From contig NZ_CP023690.1 in assembly GCF_008704795.1 (NCBI RefSeq), positions 5,404,501 through 5,468,500 of the forward strand: a stretch of DNA of 64,000 nucleotides, in the 5' to 3' direction. Each line of letters begins with the position of its first letter. Within the stretch, counting starts at the first letter, position 1. The translations under genes and the position numbers were made by a program. The notes below the pieces were generated by a model. The model saw nothing but the letters and a program-made list of their open reading frames with translations. It did not search any database and had not been told where the DNA came from. The stretch comes from Streptomyces spectabilis. GTDB taxonomy: Bacteria; Actinomycetota; Actinomycetes; Streptomycetales; Streptomycetaceae. Positions 27,025 to 34,521 of this stretch are shown in pieces.

Positions 27025-30000
27025 TCAGTCGGCGCGCGGGGTGTGCGCCTCCACTGTCATGCGGTCGGGCAGCTCCTGAAGGCCGCACACCCGCTTGGCG
27101 TGCACCACGACGCGGCTCAGCGTGGGGTGCGGCGCGAGCGCCGAGAGGTCCAGGTCCACTTTGTGCGCCATCACGCGCAGGAGGCGCAGCTCCGGGAAGA
27201 GCTCGGTCAGGCGCGGTGCCGCCGACTCCCAGAGGGCCGAGTGGTTGAGGCGCAGGGTGCGGACCGTCGGCAGGCGCAGCTCCGGCGGGGCGGTGGCCAG
27301 GGGGCCGGTGGACAAGGTGAGCTGATCAAGCTCGGGGAGGCGGGCGAGCGCCTGCCAGTGCGCGGGCGCCGCCGGGTAGGAGTCCCGCGCGGCGATCACC
27401 CAGTTGAGGGTCGGCCACCGGTCGATCTCGGAGACGTCCCGCAGATAGCGGCGCTGGCCGAAGAGGCCGAACGTCCGCAGCGGCGCCTCGGCGGGGAAGA
27501 GCGCGAGGCTCCACGGCTCGCGCACGTCGATGACGCGCAGTTCGGTCAGGGAGCCGAGGGACGCGCACGCCTCGGGGGTCAGCCGGCCGGGCGGGACCGC
27601 GAGGTCGAGGACGACGGGGTCGCAGGCCGTGAGGATGCGCGAGGCCGCGTCGACGCCGACCGTCTCCCTGATGTCCAGGTGCCGGGGGCGAAGGCCCAGG
27701 CGCACGAGTTCCGTGATCTCGTCGTCGGAGCGGAGCGTGAAGTGGGTCTCGCCGTCGACGAGCCGGGCGACGACCTGCTCCGCGTACAGGCGGCGGTCGA
27801 AGCGGGTCCAGCCCCACATGAGCTGGCCGCGCACGGACTGGGCGGGGTGGCTCGTGAAGCGGGCGAGGAAGGGGATCGCCGCGTCGGACGGGACGTGCGT
27901 CGCCGCGATGGCGACGTTGAGGGCGTCGGCCTCGGTCAGGCCGTCGGGGCCGGGGAGCAGGTCGAGCACCATGGGGCCGACCGCGCCCAGCTTGCGGGCG
28001 CCGGCGGCGTCGCGCGGCGGCACGAGGGCGGCCGTGCGCCGCTCCACCTCCGTCCGTACCGCCGGGTCGAGCTCCGCCGCGTGCTCCAGGCAGGCCGTCG
28101 CCAGGAGGTGGACGCGGGCGCGCGGGGCGTCGCGCAGTCCGTCGCCGTGGGCGAGCAGGTCGCGCAGGATCTCGGCCCGCTCGCGCGGCCGCGCCTGCGC
28201 CACCGCCATGCGGATCACGTCCTCCCACTGGTCGTCGGCCGCGTGGCGCGCGAGCATGCCGAAGTCGCCCTCGTCGACGGCCGCCCGCGCGCCCAGGAAG
28301 TCCTGGAAGGTGCGGTGGACGAACACCGCCGTGTCCGGGCCCGGCTCGCTGAGCAGCCCGCTGCGCTGGAGGAAGTGGTCGTACACCGCGGGCGCGGCAC
28401 CGAGCGCGGCGAGCTCCGGCACCGCGGGGAGCGCGTCCGCGATGATCGTCTCCGCCCGCGAGCGGTCCATCTCCGTGCGGCCGTTGCGGATGAGCCAGTA
28501 CGCGAGCCGTTGCAGGACCTGGAGCTGGGGCTCCTCCCGCAGCTCCGGCATGCCCATGTGGCGCTCGCGGTCCCGGCGCAGCAGGAGCATGGACAGGGCC
28601 GCCGTGTAGAGGTCCTTGCGGCCGAGCGGGAGGAAGCCCCTGCGGTCCCGGTGAAGGGCGCAGATCAGGCCGCACATCAGCGGGTTGGTGGCGAGACGGC
28701 CGAGGTCGGGCTTGGCCCGGACGGCCGCGAGGAGCTGGGTCTCGTAGGCCGCGAGCTCGGCGTCGTCCTCCGGGGCGCCCGTCGTCGCGGCCGCGTGCCA
28801 GCGGCCGATGAACGCGGCCACGTCCGGCCCGCGCATCGGCGCCAGGGTCAGCTCCGTGAAGCCCTCGTCCGCCAGCCAGTCGTCCCGTACGGCCGAGGGG
28901 CGGGACGTGACCAGCCACCGGTTGCCGGGGTAGGCGTCCATGAGGTCCGCCAGCCACGCGCGCGTGCGGGCGCGCTCCGCGTCCGGGACCTCGTCGATGC
29001 CGTCGACCAGGAGCAGGGCCCGGCGCGCCCTGAGGACGCGGGCCTCCCAGCCGTCGGGCTGCTCCCCGGCCAGGGGCGAGCCCACGGCCGCGAGGAAGTC
29101 CTTCGGCGCGGGCAGACGTTCGCCGTGGCGGGTGAGGGTGCGCAGCGGCAGGACGTACGGGACGCGGTCGTACAGGTACGCCATCCGGTCGTCGAGGTCC
29201 TGGCGGGCCGCCGACACCGCGAGCCACTGCACCAGGGTCGTCTTGCCGGAGCCCGCCTCGCCGCGCAGGAGGACGCGGTCGTGGGTGGCGAGGGCCTGGT
29301 CGGCGGGGTGGGGCTCCTCCTCGGGCACCAGGGGCTTCCCGAGCAGCTCCGGCCAGTCGTCGCCCGGCTCGACGTCGCCGACGTAGTAGATGTCCTCCCG
29401 GGGGGTCGCGAGCAGGCTCATGTACGCCGTGTCCAGCGGCCACTTCCCGGGCGAGTTGGCCAGGTCGATCCCGAAGATCGTCAGCTTGCCCTGCCTCTTC
29501 GCGACGTACTCCAGGTACCGCTGCTCGAACGAGGCGTCCTCGGCTCCCGGAAGGGGGTCCCTTCTGATCAGCTCGTCAACTTTGGCTACCAGTTCGGCCT
29601 GGCGACGGCTCTGTCGCACCAGGGTGTGGGACACGAACGTCGACCGCTGCGTGAAGAAGTTCAGGACGTGCAGACAGGTGGTGGTGAGCAGGCGCTCGTA
29701 GAAGTACGTGGCGTCCGCCGGCAGGTCGCGGGCCGGGTCCCCGGTCGTCGTCGCGGCCGCCCGGCGCAGACGCCGCGCGAGGTCCTCGTGGCCGAGCTCC
29801 ACCGCCTCCACGTCGGTCAGGGTGACGTCGCCGAGGGCGTGCAGGGTGTCCGTCAGGGCGTGGACCACCGCCTGCTCCTCGTCGGCGGGAAGCGGGCGCT
29901 CGCCCGCACGGACCGCCTGGCGGACCAGTTCGGCGGCGAGGCCGCGCAGGTCGTTCTCCGTCAGCTTCCGGCGCTCTCCCGTGAACGACACCAAGGAGTC

Positions 30001-30117
30001 GATACGTACGGGTTTGTCCACCAGGGCGGCGCCCGGGCCGGGACGCGTGAACAGTTTCCTGACCAGAGGGGTGACGATTCCGGAGGCGAGACGGATGCCG
30101 ACGGCCGCGGGTTCCAT
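27025..30117 (-). CDS. NACHT-domain STAND ATPase with C-terminal repeat domain (bNACHT 2)
   Basis: The start is placed at the ATG at 30117, because MEPAAVGIRLASGIVTPLVRKLF aligns with the start of the other NACHT protein, giving 1030 residues. It has the same helical N-terminal domain and then the NACHT module: Walker A GEAGSGKT (286-293), Walker B ALLLVDGIDEVP (about 367-378) and NRWLVTSRPSAV. The NACHT-associated region follows with NPLMCGLICALHRDRRGFLPLGRKDLY. The C-terminal 250 residues are Leu-rich but clearly different from those of the paralogue. Between the N-terminal domain and the P-loop is an extra acidic insert (about 248-280). It is the first gene of the minus-strand cassette. 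A defence role is inferred from the family. Confidence 0.88.
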   Translation of the reverse strand: MEPAAVGIRLASGIVTPLVRKLFTRPGPGAALVDKPVRIDSLVSFTGERRKLTENDLRGLAAELVRQAVRAGERPLPADEEQAVVHALTDTLHALGDVTLTDVEAVELGHEDLARRLRRAAATTTGDPARDLPADATYFYERLLTTTCLHVLNFFTQRSTFVSHTLVRQSRRQAELVAKVDELIRRDPLPGAEDASFEQRYLEYVAKRQGKLTIFGIDLANSPGKWPLDTAYMSLLATPREDIYYVGDVEPGDDWPELLGKPLVPEEEPHPADQALATHDRVLLRGEAGSGKTTLVQWLAVSAARQDLDDRMAYLYDRVPYVLPLRTLTRHGERLPAPKDFLAAVGSPLAGEQPDGWEARVLRARRALLLVDGIDEVPDAERARTRAWLADLMDAYPGNRWLVTSRPSAVRDDWLADEGFTELTLAPMRGPDVAAFIGRWHAAATTGAPEDDAELAAYETQLLAAVRAKPDLGRLATNPLMCGLICALHRDRRGFLPLGRKDLYTAALSMLLLRRDRERHMGMPELREEPQLQVLQRLAYWLIRNGRTEMDRSRAETIIADALPAVPELAALGAAPAVYDHFLQRSGLLSEPGPDTAVFVHRTFQDFLGARAAVDEGDFGMLARHAADDQWEDVIRMAVAQARPRERAEILRDLLAHGDGLRDAPRARVHLLATACLEHAAELDPAVRTEVERRTAALVPPRDAAGARKLGAVGPMVLDLLPGPDGLTEADALNVAIAATHVPSDAAIPFLARFTSHPAQSVRGQLMWGWTRFDRRLYAEQVVARLVDGETHFTLRSDDEITELVRLGLRPRHLDIRETVGVDAASRILTACDPVVLDLAVPPGRLTPEACASLGSLTELRVIDVREPWSLALFPAEAPLRTFGLFGQRRYLRDVSEIDRWPTLNWVIAARDSYPAAPAHWQALARLPELDQLTLSTGPLATAPPELRLPTVRTLRLNHSALWESAAPRLTELFPELRLLRVMAHKVDLDLSALAPHPTLSRVVVHAKRVCGLQELPDRMTVEAHTPRAD

Positions 30118-30124
30118 GCGCGCG

Positions 30125-30174
30125 AGCGTAGCGCCGGTCACATCCGCCCGGTGGTGGATCTTCCGGGCGGTGAC
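30125..30174 (-). promoter_or_regulatory. Probable promoter and inverted repeat upstream of the NACHT cassette
   Basis: On the minus strand, TACGCT (complement of 30125-30130) sits seven bases before the ATG of the first NACHT gene, which suggests a leaderless transcript. Just upstream, GTCAC(ATC)CGCCCGG (30137-30151) faces CCGGGCGGTGAC (30163-30174) as an inverted repeat with one small bulge. It could be a regulator site. The rest of the 348-bp gap to the M23 gene has no gene. Confidence 0.4.
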
Positions 30175-30324
30175 ATGGGGCACAGGGCATACGTCACATA
30201 CGAGGACGGTTAGTGGTGCCCTTCGACGCCGTGGACGGGACTTTCGGCCCGCAACCCGCCCCCGGGGCTACGGCCCCTCCTAGTAGAAGCGCGTTTTGGG
30301 CGCCGGGCGGGGTGGGGGTTACCA

Positions 30325-30371
30325 AGGGATGGCCATCCGGCACGCACCCCCCTCGCGTGCCGGATTCCCTT
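30325..30371 (+). promoter_or_regulatory. Stable hairpin in the leader of the M23 peptidase gene
   Basis: CCGGCACGC (30337-30345) pairs perfectly with GCGTGCCGG (30355-30363). Outside it, AAGGGA pairs with TCCCTT, and the side bulge holds the palindrome GGATGGCCATCC (30327-30338). The structure lies about 95 bases before the M23 start codon, so it could be part of a regulated leader or a terminator. It does not match a riboswitch class that I can recognise. Confidence 0.4.
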
Positions 30372-30465
30372 TGCGGTTCTTGCCTTGTACGTCCCCAGCG
30401 TGCGGGCCGCTCCCCGTGCGGCCCGCGCCCCCGGCACACCTGTGCCGCCCGCCCCGGAGGTCCCC

Positions 30466-31023
30466 ATGTCGAAGCGCTCGAAGTCCCACCATTCCGGCCG
30501 TCCGTCCCGCCGCGTCCGCGCGGCCGTCGTCGCCGTCGGCGTCGGCGCGGTGACGGTCATGGGCGTGGGCGCGGCGGGCGCCGCGGGCAAGGCTCCGAGT
30601 GCTCCGGCCTGGCAGGACCCGGTCGACCGCTACCGCCTCTCCGCGACCTTCGGCCTCGGCGGCAGCATGTGGGCCCACAAGCACTCCGGCCAGGACTTCG
30701 CCGTCCCGACCGGCACCGTGGTCAAGTCCGTGCACGCCGGCACCGTGGTGAAGGCCGGTCCGAACGGCGCCGGTGACGGTCCCGCGTACGGCAACGCCGT
30801 CGTCGTCAAGCACGCCAACGGCACGTACTCGCAGTACGCCCACCTCTCGCGCGTCGAGGTCCGCGTCGGCCAGGCCGTCACCGGCGGCCAGCGCATCGCC
30901 CTCTCCGGCAACACGGGCAACTCCAGCGGCCCCCACCTGCACTTCGAGATCCGCACGACGCCGAACTACGGCTCGGCCGTCGACCCGGTCTCCTTCCTGC
31001 GCAAGCAGGGCGTGCGCGTGTGA
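30466..31023 (+). CDS. Secreted M23-family peptidoglycan endopeptidase
   Basis: The 185-residue protein starts at the ATG at 30466. A Lys/Ser/His/Arg-rich start is followed by a twin-Arg-like RPSRRVRAAVVAVGVGAVTVMGVGAAGAAG signal segment. The mature part is a single M23 (LytM-type) domain with the zinc ligands in HSGQDFAVPTGT and GPHLHFEIRT, the latter being the HxH motif, plus the typical GNAVVVKHANGTYSQYAHLS core. It probably cleaves peptide cross-bridges in the wall. It is small for the family and has no separate binding domain. A structured leader precedes it. Confidence 0.92.
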   Translation: MSKRSKSHHSGRPSRRVRAAVVAVGVGAVTVMGVGAAGAAGKAPSAPAWQDPVDRYRLSATFGLGGSMWAHKHSGQDFAVPTGTVVKSVHAGTVVKAGPNGAGDGPAYGNAVVVKHANGTYSQYAHLSRVEVRVGQAVTGGQRIALSGNTGNSSGPHLHFEIRTTPNYGSAVDPVSFLRKQGVRV

Positions 31024-31047
31024 TCCCCTCCGCGCGCACGCTCTGAC

Positions 31048-31629
31048 TCAGGCGCCGTGGTGCGCCTGGGTCACCAATTCGATGGCGACCTCGAGGATGG
31101 CCTTCCGCTTCTCCTCGGGGTCGCCATCGGCGTCTTTGAGCACGAACATCCCGCCGTGCATGGTGAACAGCGCGCTGAAGCAGCGCACCTGCGCGGTCAT
31201 CGGCGTCGCCGGATCGTCGTCCCTGAGGATGTCCAGGAGGGCGAGCATGCGGTCCTTGAAGCTCTCACCGGTCTTCAGGTCGCGCATCGTCGCCTGGTTC
31301 TCCTGCATGAAGCGGAAGAGGGGCGCGGCGTTCGTGAGGATCTCGCTGTAGCGCGTGAGGATCGCCCGCTTGGTGTCCAGGGTGCGGGGCTGCTCCTTGC
31401 CCCATTCGATCAGCTCGTCGATGGGGCGGGTCATGTCGTCGAAGATGCTGGTGAGGATGTCTTCCTTGGTCTTGAAGTGGTAGTAGAGCGCCGCCTTCGT
31501 GACCTCGAGACGCTCGGCGATCTCCCGCAGCGACGTCTTCTCGTACCCCTGCTCGGCGAACAGTTCGAGCGCTACGTCCTGAATGCGCTGGCGGGTGTCA
31601 CCGCGGCGCTGCTGCTTCCCTGTGCCCAT
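31048..31629 (-). CDS. TetR-family repressor, divergent from an MFS exporter
   Basis: This 193-residue regulator starts at the ATG at 31629. The N-terminal TetR helix-turn-helix is clear: RQRIQDVALELFAEQGYEKTSLREIAERLEVTKAALYYHFKTKEDIL. The C-terminal ligand-binding region is helical (residues 65-185), with a hydrophobic stretch near TAQVRCFSALFTMHGGMFVL. It lies back-to-back with the MFS gene, and the shared 178-bp gap is full of symmetrical repeats, the classic layout of an efflux pump repressed by its own TetR regulator and induced by a substrate. The ligand is unknown. Confidence 0.93.
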   Translation of the reverse strand: MGTGKQQRRGDTRQRIQDVALELFAEQGYEKTSLREIAERLEVTKAALYYHFKTKEDILTSIFDDMTRPIDELIEWGKEQPRTLDTKRAILTRYSEILTNAAPLFRFMQENQATMRDLKTGESFKDRMLALLDILRDDDPATPMTAQVRCFSALFTMHGGMFVLKDADGDPEEKRKAILEVAIELVTQAHHGA

Positions 31630-31688
31630 GGGGCGATCCTCGCACTCCTTCTTCGCCCGAGGGGCCCGGCCTCTTTGCGACCCCTTGG

Positions 31689-31787
31689 TACTTACTTGAC
31701 GCCCGGCTAGCCAACTTGCTTGACGCCCGGCTAGTTGGGGGTCTACCTTCCCTCAGTGTAGTCAACTTGCCGGGCGGCAAGTAAGTA
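31689..31787. promoter_or_regulatory. Repeat-rich operator region between tetR and MFS genes
   Basis: Two direct copies of CTTGACGCCCGGCTAG (31695-31710 and 31719-31734) are 24 bp apart. The inverted repeat ACTTGCC-GGGC-GGCAAGT is at 31765-31782, and TACTTACTTG (31689-31698) is mirrored by CAAGTAAGTA (31778-31787). All share the ACTTG half-site, consistent with several TetR dimers bound across the divergent promoters. Confidence 0.7.
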
Positions 31788-31807
31788 GTCGGGGAGCGGG
31801 GAGCGTC

Positions 31808-33373
31808 ATGGCGAGTGCCGTAGCAGTCGGGCCGGGAAGCAAGGAACGGGTGGTGGAGGAGCCGCCCCAGCGGAGCGTGCGCGTGGTGATCTTCGCGCTG
31901 ATGGTCGCGATCCTCCTCGCGATGCTCGACAACATGATCGTGAGCCCCGCGATGCCGACGATCGTCGGTGACCTCGGCGGCCTGGAGCACCTGTCGTGGG
32001 TCGTCACCGGGTACACCCTCGCGACCGCCGCCTCCACCCCGATCTGGGGCAAGCTCGGCGATCTGTACGGGCGCAAGGGCGCCTTCCTGACCTCCATCGT
32101 GATCTTCCTGGTCGGCTCCGCGCTCAGCGGCCTGGCCCAGGACATGGGGCAGCTCATCGCCTTCCGCGCGGTCCAGGGGCTCGGCGCGGGCGGCCTGATG
32201 GTCGGCGTCATGGCGATCATCGGCGAGCTGGTGCCGCCCCGGGAGCGCGGCAAGTACATGGGCATGATGACCGGCGTCATGGCGGTCGCGATGATCGGCG
32301 GCCCGCTCGTCGGCGGCACCCTCACCGACCACCTCGGCTGGCGCTGGGCCTTCTACATCAACCTGCCGCTCGGCGTCGTCGCCCTGTTCATGGTCAGCGC
32401 CGTGCTGCACCTGCCGAAGAAGCAGACCACCGGGCGCATCGACTACCTGGGCGCGGCCCTGCTCACCGTCGGCATCACCTCCTTCGTCCTGGTGACCACC
32501 TGGGGCGGCACCGAGTACGCCTGGGGCTCGGCCGTGATCATGGAGCTCATCGGCCTCGGCGCCGCGGCGCTCGTCGGCTTCTACTTCGTTCAGCAGAAGG
32601 CCGCCGAGCCGCTCATGCCGCTGCGGATCTTCCGCAGCCGCAACTTCACGCTGATGTCGGTGATCAGCTTCCTGACCGGCTTCGTGATGTTCGGCGCGAT
32701 GCTCTTCCTGCCGCTGTACCAGCAGGCCGTGCAGGGGGCATCGGCCACCAACTCCGGCCTGCTGCTCATGCCGATGCTGCTCGCCATGATGGCCGTGTCG
32801 AACGTCGCGGGCCGCGTCACCACCTCCACCGGCAAGTACAAGATCTTCCCCGTGGCCGGCAGCGTCCTGATGGCCGTGGGCCTCTTCCTGCTCGCCCAGA
32901 TGGACACCGAGACCTCCCGGCTGACCTCCGGGATCTACATGGCCGTCCTCGGCGCGGGCATGGGCTGCCTGATGCAGATCACCATGCTCGTCGCGCAGAA
33001 CAGCGTCGAGATGAAGGACATGGGCGTCGCCTCCTCCTCGGCCACGCTGTTCCGCACGCTCGGCTCGTCCTTCGGCGTCGCCGTCATGGGCGCGCTGTTC
33101 AACAACCGGGTGCACGAGGAGATGGCCGAGCGGGCCGGTGCCGCGGGCGGCAAGGTCACCGAGCAGTCGGCCCAGCTCGACGCCGCGAGCCTCGCCAAGC
33201 TGCCGGACGTGGTGCGCGACGCCTATCAGCACGCCGTGTCGTCCGGTACGCACGCCGCGTTCGTGCTCGGCTCGGTGATGGCGGTGGCCGCGCTGCTGGC
33301 CGCGGTGTTCGTGCGGGAGACGCCGCTGCGGGGGGCCGCGCCCGCCGCGTCCGCCGCCTCGGGCGACAAGTAG
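31808..33373 (+). CDS. MFS drug exporter, DHA2 (14-helix) type
   Basis: This 521-residue transporter has about 14 transmembrane helices. Motifs of the DHA2 drug/proton antiporters are visible: LAMLDNMIVSPAMPTIVGDL in helix 1, GKLGDLYGRKGAF in the loop between helices 2 and 3 (motif A), and GVMAVAMIGGPLVGG near helix 5 (motif C). The C terminus is a short Ala-rich cytoplasmic tail. It would expel a toxic compound using the proton gradient. The gene is divergent from a TetR repressor with multiple operator-like repeats in the gap. Substrates cannot be predicted. Confidence 0.93.
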   Translation: MASAVAVGPGSKERVVEEPPQRSVRVVIFALMVAILLAMLDNMIVSPAMPTIVGDLGGLEHLSWVVTGYTLATAASTPIWGKLGDLYGRKGAFLTSIVIFLVGSALSGLAQDMGQLIAFRAVQGLGAGGLMVGVMAIIGELVPPRERGKYMGMMTGVMAVAMIGGPLVGGTLTDHLGWRWAFYINLPLGVVALFMVSAVLHLPKKQTTGRIDYLGAALLTVGITSFVLVTTWGGTEYAWGSAVIMELIGLGAAALVGFYFVQQKAAEPLMPLRIFRSRNFTLMSVISFLTGFVMFGAMLFLPLYQQAVQGASATNSGLLLMPMLLAMMAVSNVAGRVTTSTGKYKIFPVAGSVLMAVGLFLLAQMDTETSRLTSGIYMAVLGAGMGCLMQITMLVAQNSVEMKDMGVASSSATLFRTLGSSFGVAVMGALFNNRVHEEMAERAGAAGGKVTEQSAQLDAASLAKLPDVVRDAYQHAVSSGTHAAFVLGSVMAVAALLAAVFVRETPLRGAAPAASAASGDK

Positions 33374-33555
33374 GCCGGCCGGGAGCGCGGACGGGGACTC
33401 CGCGCGCGGGACGGAACGGACGGCGGCAGAGGCCGTCCGAGCGGCCGCCCCGCACCCCGGCCCCACGGCCCCCGGCGCAGCCGCGCCGGGGGCCGCCGCC
33501 GTTCCCTGTGCCCGCCGGGGGGCCGTTGTCAGTGCCGCGTGCCAGCATCGGAACC

Positions 33556-33969
33556 GTGGAGAAACTGCGGCAGCTGCGTCGGGCCAAGGACGCGATGGAC
33601 CGCGACTGGGCCGACCCCGACCTCGACCTGGCCGCGGTGGCCGCGCACGCCGGTTACTCCCGCTTCCACTTCATCCGCGCCTTCAAGGAGACGTACGGCG
33701 AGACCCCGGGCCAGTACCTGTCGCGGCGCCGCATCGAGCGTGCCGAGGACATGCTCCGCTCGGCCGACCTGGCCGTCACGGAGGTGTGCTTCCTCGTCGG
33801 CTTCTCCAGCGTCGGCACCTTCTCGGCGACGTTCAAGCGGCAGACGGGCCTGACCCCCAGCGAGTACCGCACCCGGCACGTGGGCCGCGGCACCGCGCTC
33901 ATACCGGGGTGTTACGCGCTGCTGTGGGCCGGCGGCTTCCCCGGCACCGGGCGGGACCGCAATTCTTGA
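33556..33969 (+). CDS. AraC-family small transcriptional regulator
   Basis: The GTG at 33556 gives 137 residues starting EKLRQLRRAKDAMDRDWADPDLDL; an in-frame GTG at 33532 would add eight. It consists essentially of the AraC double helix-turn-helix: AAVAAHAGYSRFHFIRAFKETYGETPGQYLSRRRIERAEDML, then VTEVCFLVGFSSVGTFSATFKRQTGLTPSEYR. A short hydrophobic C-terminal tail (ALIPGCYALLWAGGF) follows. There is no separate effector domain. The VOC-family gene starts 73 bp downstream and is the likely target and effector enzyme; this pairing is common in actinomycetes. Confidence 0.88.
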   Translation: MEKLRQLRRAKDAMDRDWADPDLDLAAVAAHAGYSRFHFIRAFKETYGETPGQYLSRRRIERAEDMLRSADLAVTEVCFLVGFSSVGTFSATFKRQTGLTPSEYRTRHVGRGTALIPGCYALLWAGGFPGTGRDRNS

Positions 33970-34041
33970 GAAGCGGCGCCCCGGACCCTCTGCCTACGGT
34001 GGCCGGGCAGGCAGGACATCCCCCGCGCACAGGAGCACATC

Positions 34042-34488
34042 ATGATCAAGGGACTCGCCATCTCCACCGTCTGGGTCCTCGACCAGGACCGGGCCAAGGA
34101 GTTCTACACCGAGAAGCTCGGCCTGGAGGTCCGTACCGACATGACGATGGGCGACGGCGGCATGCGCTGGCTCACCGTCGGCGCGAAGGACCAGCCGGAC
34201 GTCGAGCTGACGCTGATGGTCCCCAGCGCGTCGGGGATGGACCCGGAGTCCGCCGAGGCCATGAAGAAGCTCGTCGCCAAGGGCATCCTCGGCGCGGGCG
34301 TGCTGGTCACCGACGACGTCCACGGGGACTACGAGAAGCTGAAGGCCCGCGGCGTCGAGTTCATCCAGGAGCCCCAGGAGCGGCCGTACGGCACCGAGGC
34401 GCTCTTCCGCGACGACTCCGGCAACTGGTTCTCGTTCACGCAGCGCCGCGAGGGCGGCCTCGACCTCGACCAGGAGTGGTGCTCCTGA
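34042..34488 (+). CDS. VOC (glyoxalase/bleomycin-resistance) superfamily protein
   Basis: A 148-residue protein starts at the ATG at 34042 with ACAGGAG about six bases upstream. It shows the paired beta-alpha-beta-beta-beta units of the VOC superfamily: VWVLDQDRAKEFYTEKLGLEVRTDMTMGDGG in the first half, and VTDDVHGDYEKLKARGVEFIQEPQERPYGTEALFRDDSGNWFSFTQ in the second. The His/Glu metal ligands of classical glyoxalases are only partly present, so it may be a binding protein rather than an enzyme. It pairs with the upstream AraC-type regulator. The substrate is unknown. Confidence 0.85.
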   Translation: MIKGLAISTVWVLDQDRAKEFYTEKLGLEVRTDMTMGDGGMRWLTVGAKDQPDVELTLMVPSASGMDPESAEAMKKLVAKGILGAGVLVTDDVHGDYEKLKARGVEFIQEPQERPYGTEALFRDDSGNWFSFTQRREGGLDLDQEWCS

Positions 34489-34521
34489 CCGCGCCGCCGG
34501 TGCCGCGCCCGTGAAGGCGCC

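Noticed and set aside
22818..30117. Prophage or transposon origin of the NACHT cassette
   Set aside because: No integrase, transposase, att-like repeats or tRNA were seen, and the GC and codon use look like the neighbours; horizontal transfer cannot be shown from this window alone.
26986..30213. Plus-strand 1075-codon frame across the second NACHT gene
   Set aside because: Same reason: antisense shadow of a real, motif-bearing gene.
30210..30465. ydaO-type c-di-AMP riboswitch before the M23 gene
   Set aside because: A hairpin is present but I do not find the conserved ydaO core; kept only as a structured leader.
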